7,727 nucleotides of DNA from NCBI GenBank assembly GCA_039932095.1, contig JBDTQR010000205.1, positions 1 through 7,727 on the forward strand, given 5' to 3'. Shown piece after piece: positions 5,920 through 7,727 of this stretch. The position numbers and the translations under genes were made by a program. Positions within the stretch are counted from its first letter, which is position 1. Every line of letters starts with the position of its first letter. Below the pieces are notes generated by a model. That model worked only from the letters and a program-made list of their open reading frames with translations. It was not told where the DNA came from and did no database searches. The stretch comes from Stagnihabitans sp039932095 (GTDB lineage Bacteria; Pseudomonadota; Alphaproteobacteria; Rhodobacterales; Rhodobacteraceae).

Positions 5920-6924
5920 TCATTTCCCCTTGAACAGGCCGGTGGGCATGAACAGCAAGACGATGATCAGGATCGAAAAGCTGACCGCGAATTTGTAGTC
6001 GGTGGACAGAAGCTGCATCAGACTGTCCGGCGCCCAGGCGGCGGGCAGGATGTAGCCCAGCACCTTTTTCCAGGCATAGGTCACGACCACTTCGGAGAAC
6101 GCCACGACATAGGCGCCCGCCACCGCCCCCATCGGCGAGCCGAGGCCGCCGACCACTGCCGCCGAAAAGATCGGTAGCAGCAGCTGGAAATAGATGAACG
6201 GCCGGAAGGATTTATCCAGCCCGTAAAGCGTGCCCGCGATGGTGGCCAAAGCGGCGGCGATGATCCAGGTCACCTGCACCACCCGCTCGGGGTTGATGCC
6301 GGAAAGAAGCGCCAGATCCTCATTGTCGGAAAACGCCCGCATCGACTTGCCGGTGCGGGTCTTCTGCAGGAACCAAAAAAGCAGCGCCATGGTGACCAGA
6401 GCGGTGACCACAGTGACGGCAGTTGTGGTCTTGATCGCCAGCCCCTCGGCAAGGCCGGTCCAGTCCTTGAACTCTCCAGCCGTGATCAGAAACCTGCTGC
6501 CGTCCGAAAAATTCTGCTCTTGCACCCCGATGATCGCCCGCACCACACCGTTCATCACGAACATCACGCCAGCCGAGACGATGACAAAGATGATTGGCTT
6601 GGCCTTTTGCTGTCGGTAAAACTTGTAGACCACCTTGTCGGTCCCGAGCAGCAACAGCGCTGTGACCAGAATGCCGACCGGCAACGCCAGCAGGGCGGTG
6701 GGCAGCGGGCCAAAGCCGATACCCATCGATTGCAACCCCCAGGTCGTCCAGATCACCACGGCCGTGCCGAACGCCATGGTGTCGCCCCAGGCGAAGTTGG
6801 AAAACCTGAGCACGCCAAAGATCAGCGTGACCCCCAGGGCTCCGATGGCCAGCTGCGAGCCATAGGACAGCGCCGGCACAAAAACGAAGTTCAGAAACGC
6901 GACGAGGGCGTTGAGGTAATCCAT
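5920..6924 (-). CDS. livH: LivH-type permease of a branched-chain-amino-acid-family ABC importer
   Basis: This 334-residue inner-membrane protein is the first permease of the importer. The N-terminal GVTLIFGVLRFSNFAWGD (31-48) is the LivH family hallmark. The cytoplasmic loop TRTGKSMRAFSDNEDLALLSGIN (about 188-210) is the coupling helix region that docks on LivF/LivG. FSAAVVGGLGSPMGAVAGA near the C-terminal third is also family-typical. About eight hydrophobic segments are seen, and the C-terminus is PTGLFKGK. Length is near the upper end for the family. The ATG at 6924 lies three bases after the livF stop, with only a weak G-rich ribosome site, so translational coupling to livF is likely. 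The stop is one base before the livM start. Confidence 0.92.
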   Translation of the reverse strand: MDYLNALVAFLNFVFVPALSYGSQLAIGALGVTLIFGVLRFSNFAWGDTMAFGTAVVIWTTWGLQSMGIGFGPLPTALLALPVGILVTALLLLGTDKVVYKFYRQQKAKPIIFVIVSAGVMFVMNGVVRAIIGVQEQNFSDGSRFLITAGEFKDWTGLAEGLAIKTTTAVTVVTALVTMALLFWFLQKTRTGKSMRAFSDNEDLALLSGINPERVVQVTWIIAAALATIAGTLYGLDKSFRPFIYFQLLLPIFSAAVVGGLGSPMGAVAGAYVVAFSEVVVTYAWKKVLGYILPAAWAPDSLMQLLSTDYKFAVSFSILIIVLLFMPTGLFKGK

Positions 6925-6927
6925 CAG

Positions 6928-7638
6928 TCAACCCCCGAGGAAGGAACGGCGGACCTCGGGGTCGGCCAGAAGGGCGGCCCCGGTGTCGGTGAAACGGTTG
7001 GCACCCTGCACCAGCACAAAGCCCTTGTCGGCAATCGCCAGCGCCTGCCGCGCGTTCTGCTCGACCATCAGGATCGAGATCCCGGTACGGGCGACCTCGA
7101 TGATGCGGTCGAACAACTCATCCATCACGATGGGAGACACGCCGGCGGTGGGTTCGTCCAGCATCAGGACCTGCGGTTGGGTCATCAGCGCCCGACCGAC
7201 CGCGACCTGCTGGCGCTGCCCGCCGGACAATTCACCCGCCGCCTGATAGCGTTTGGTTTTCAGGATCGGGAACAGTTCATAAATCTGTTCCATCGTCACC
7301 TTGATGTCGTCGCGGCGCAGGAACGCCCCCATCTCAAGGTTCTCTTCCACCGTCATCGAAGTGAAGATGTTCTGGGTCTGCGGCACAAAGGCCATTCCCT
7401 TGGCGACGCGGGCCTGCGGTGACAGCGCCGTGATGTCCTCGCCGTTCAGCCGCACATGGCCGCCGCGCAGGTTCAACATGCCGAAGACCGCCTTCATGGC
7501 GGTGGACTTGCCCGCGCCGTTGGGGCCAACGATCACGGCAATCTCGCCCTTGTTCACGGCGATGGTGCAGGCGTGCAGAATGTCGGTGGCGCCGTAGCCG
7601 CCGGTCATGGCGTCGCCGATCAGAAAAGGCTCAGCCAT
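6928..7638 (-). CDS. livF: LivF-type ATPase of a branched-chain-amino-acid-family ABC importer
   Basis: This 236-residue cytoplasmic ATPase powers the importer together with LivG. The ABC motifs are complete: Walker A GPNGAGKST (38-46), Q-loop Gln87 in VPQTQNIF, signature LSGGQ (137-141), and Walker B VLMLDE with catalytic Glu162. The H-loop position is Gln194 in VEQNA rather than His. That is usual for LivF and separates it from LivG, so it is not a defect. Length is normal. The ATG at 7638 lies inside the end of livG (8-bp overlap), preceded by a moderate AAGGTGG. The overlap implies coupled translation and balanced amounts of the two ATPases. Confidence 0.95.
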   Translation of the reverse strand: MAEPFLIGDAMTGGYGATDILHACTIAVNKGEIAVIVGPNGAGKSTAMKAVFGMLNLRGGHVRLNGEDITALSPQARVAKGMAFVPQTQNIFTSMTVEENLEMGAFLRRDDIKVTMEQIYELFPILKTKRYQAAGELSGGQRQQVAVGRALMTQPQVLMLDEPTAGVSPIVMDELFDRIIEVARTGISILMVEQNARQALAIADKGFVLVQGANRFTDTGAALLADPEVRRSFLGG

Positions 7639-7727
7639 GCGCCACCACCTTGTTCTTCAATCCGGTGCCCAAGTAGGCCTCGATCACCCTTTCGTCGTTC
7701 TTGACCTCATCGACGGTGCCCTTGGCC
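7631..7727 (-). CDS. livG: LivG-type ATPase, C-terminal end only (cut by window edge)
   Basis: The last 31 residues of a gene entering from the right edge are visible, ending KNKVVAHG before a TGA at 7633-7631. The segment KGTVDEVKNDERVIEAYLG is the typical C-terminal tail of LivG-type ATPases, in which a short sequence ending in EAYLG follows the ABC domain. No catalytic motif is inside the window, so the call rests on this tail and on the position directly before livF, with an 8-bp overlap. The cognate periplasmic binding protein is probably further upstream. Confidence 0.85.
   Translation of the reverse strand, partial: AKGTVDEVKNDERVIEAYLGTGLKNKVVAHG

Noticed and set aside
6520..7422. 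300-residue plus-strand open frame opposite livF and livH
   Set aside because: Both minus-strand frames beneath it are complete, with all expected ABC and permease motifs. The antisense product is rich in Gln, His, Asp and Arg, typical of a shadow in GC-rich DNA.
4617..7727. Urea transporter (urtBCDE) as identity of the ABC genes
   Set aside because: The permeases lack an obvious UrtB/UrtC signature and no urease gene is in view. A general HAAT/Liv label is as far as the sequence goes.

Overview
The window looks like chromosomal DNA from a GC-rich alphaproteobacterium, most likely of the Rhodobacteraceae/Roseobacter group. This is inferred from three things: an RTX-repeat protein ending in a Hint_2-type Hint domain, a style common in that group; an FAD oxidoreductase fused to a GcvT aminomethyltransferase fold; and the look of the intergenic G-rich hairpin element. 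No rRNA or marker gene is present to confirm it.

Layout. Bases 1-1380 (+) are the 3' part of a secreted-type protein: 23 back-to-back nonapeptide RTX (calcium-binding beta-roll) units, a short linker and a C-terminal Hint domain. Its start lies outside the window. It converges on a minus-strand block that fills the rest. Read in the direction of transcription (right to left), that block is: the last 31 codons of livG (7727-7631), livF (7638-6928), livH (6924-5920), livM (5918-4617), a 128-bp gap holding a terminator-like hairpin and a possible promoter, an 808-residue FAD/GcvT oxidoreductase of the dimethylglycine/sarcosine dehydrogenase family (4488-2062), an 88-bp gap with a G-rich hairpin, and a MocA-like nucleotidyltransferase (1973-1377). 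The last gene's stop codon overlaps the RTX-Hint stop codon by 4 bp.

How the genes may work together. LivG/F are the ATPases and LivH/M the permeases of a branched-chain-amino-acid-type (HAAT family) ABC importer. Their reading frames overlap or are 1-3 nt apart, so they are almost certainly one operon. The periplasmic binding protein is not in the window. The adjacent same-strand FAD/GcvT enzyme belongs to a family that oxidatively demethylates N-methylated amino acids and hands the one-carbon unit to tetrahydrofolate. A sensible reading is uptake plus demethylation of an N-methylated amine or amino acid, but the substrate cannot be read from the sequence. The nucleotidyltransferase (molybdopterin cytidylyltransferase-like) has no visible molybdoenzyme partner here.

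No clearly new system was found. The points most worth a second look are the terminator/promoter junction between livM and the oxidoreductase, the transporter-enzyme pairing, the two proline losses in Hint motifs, the large insertion in LivM and the interlocked convergent stop codons.
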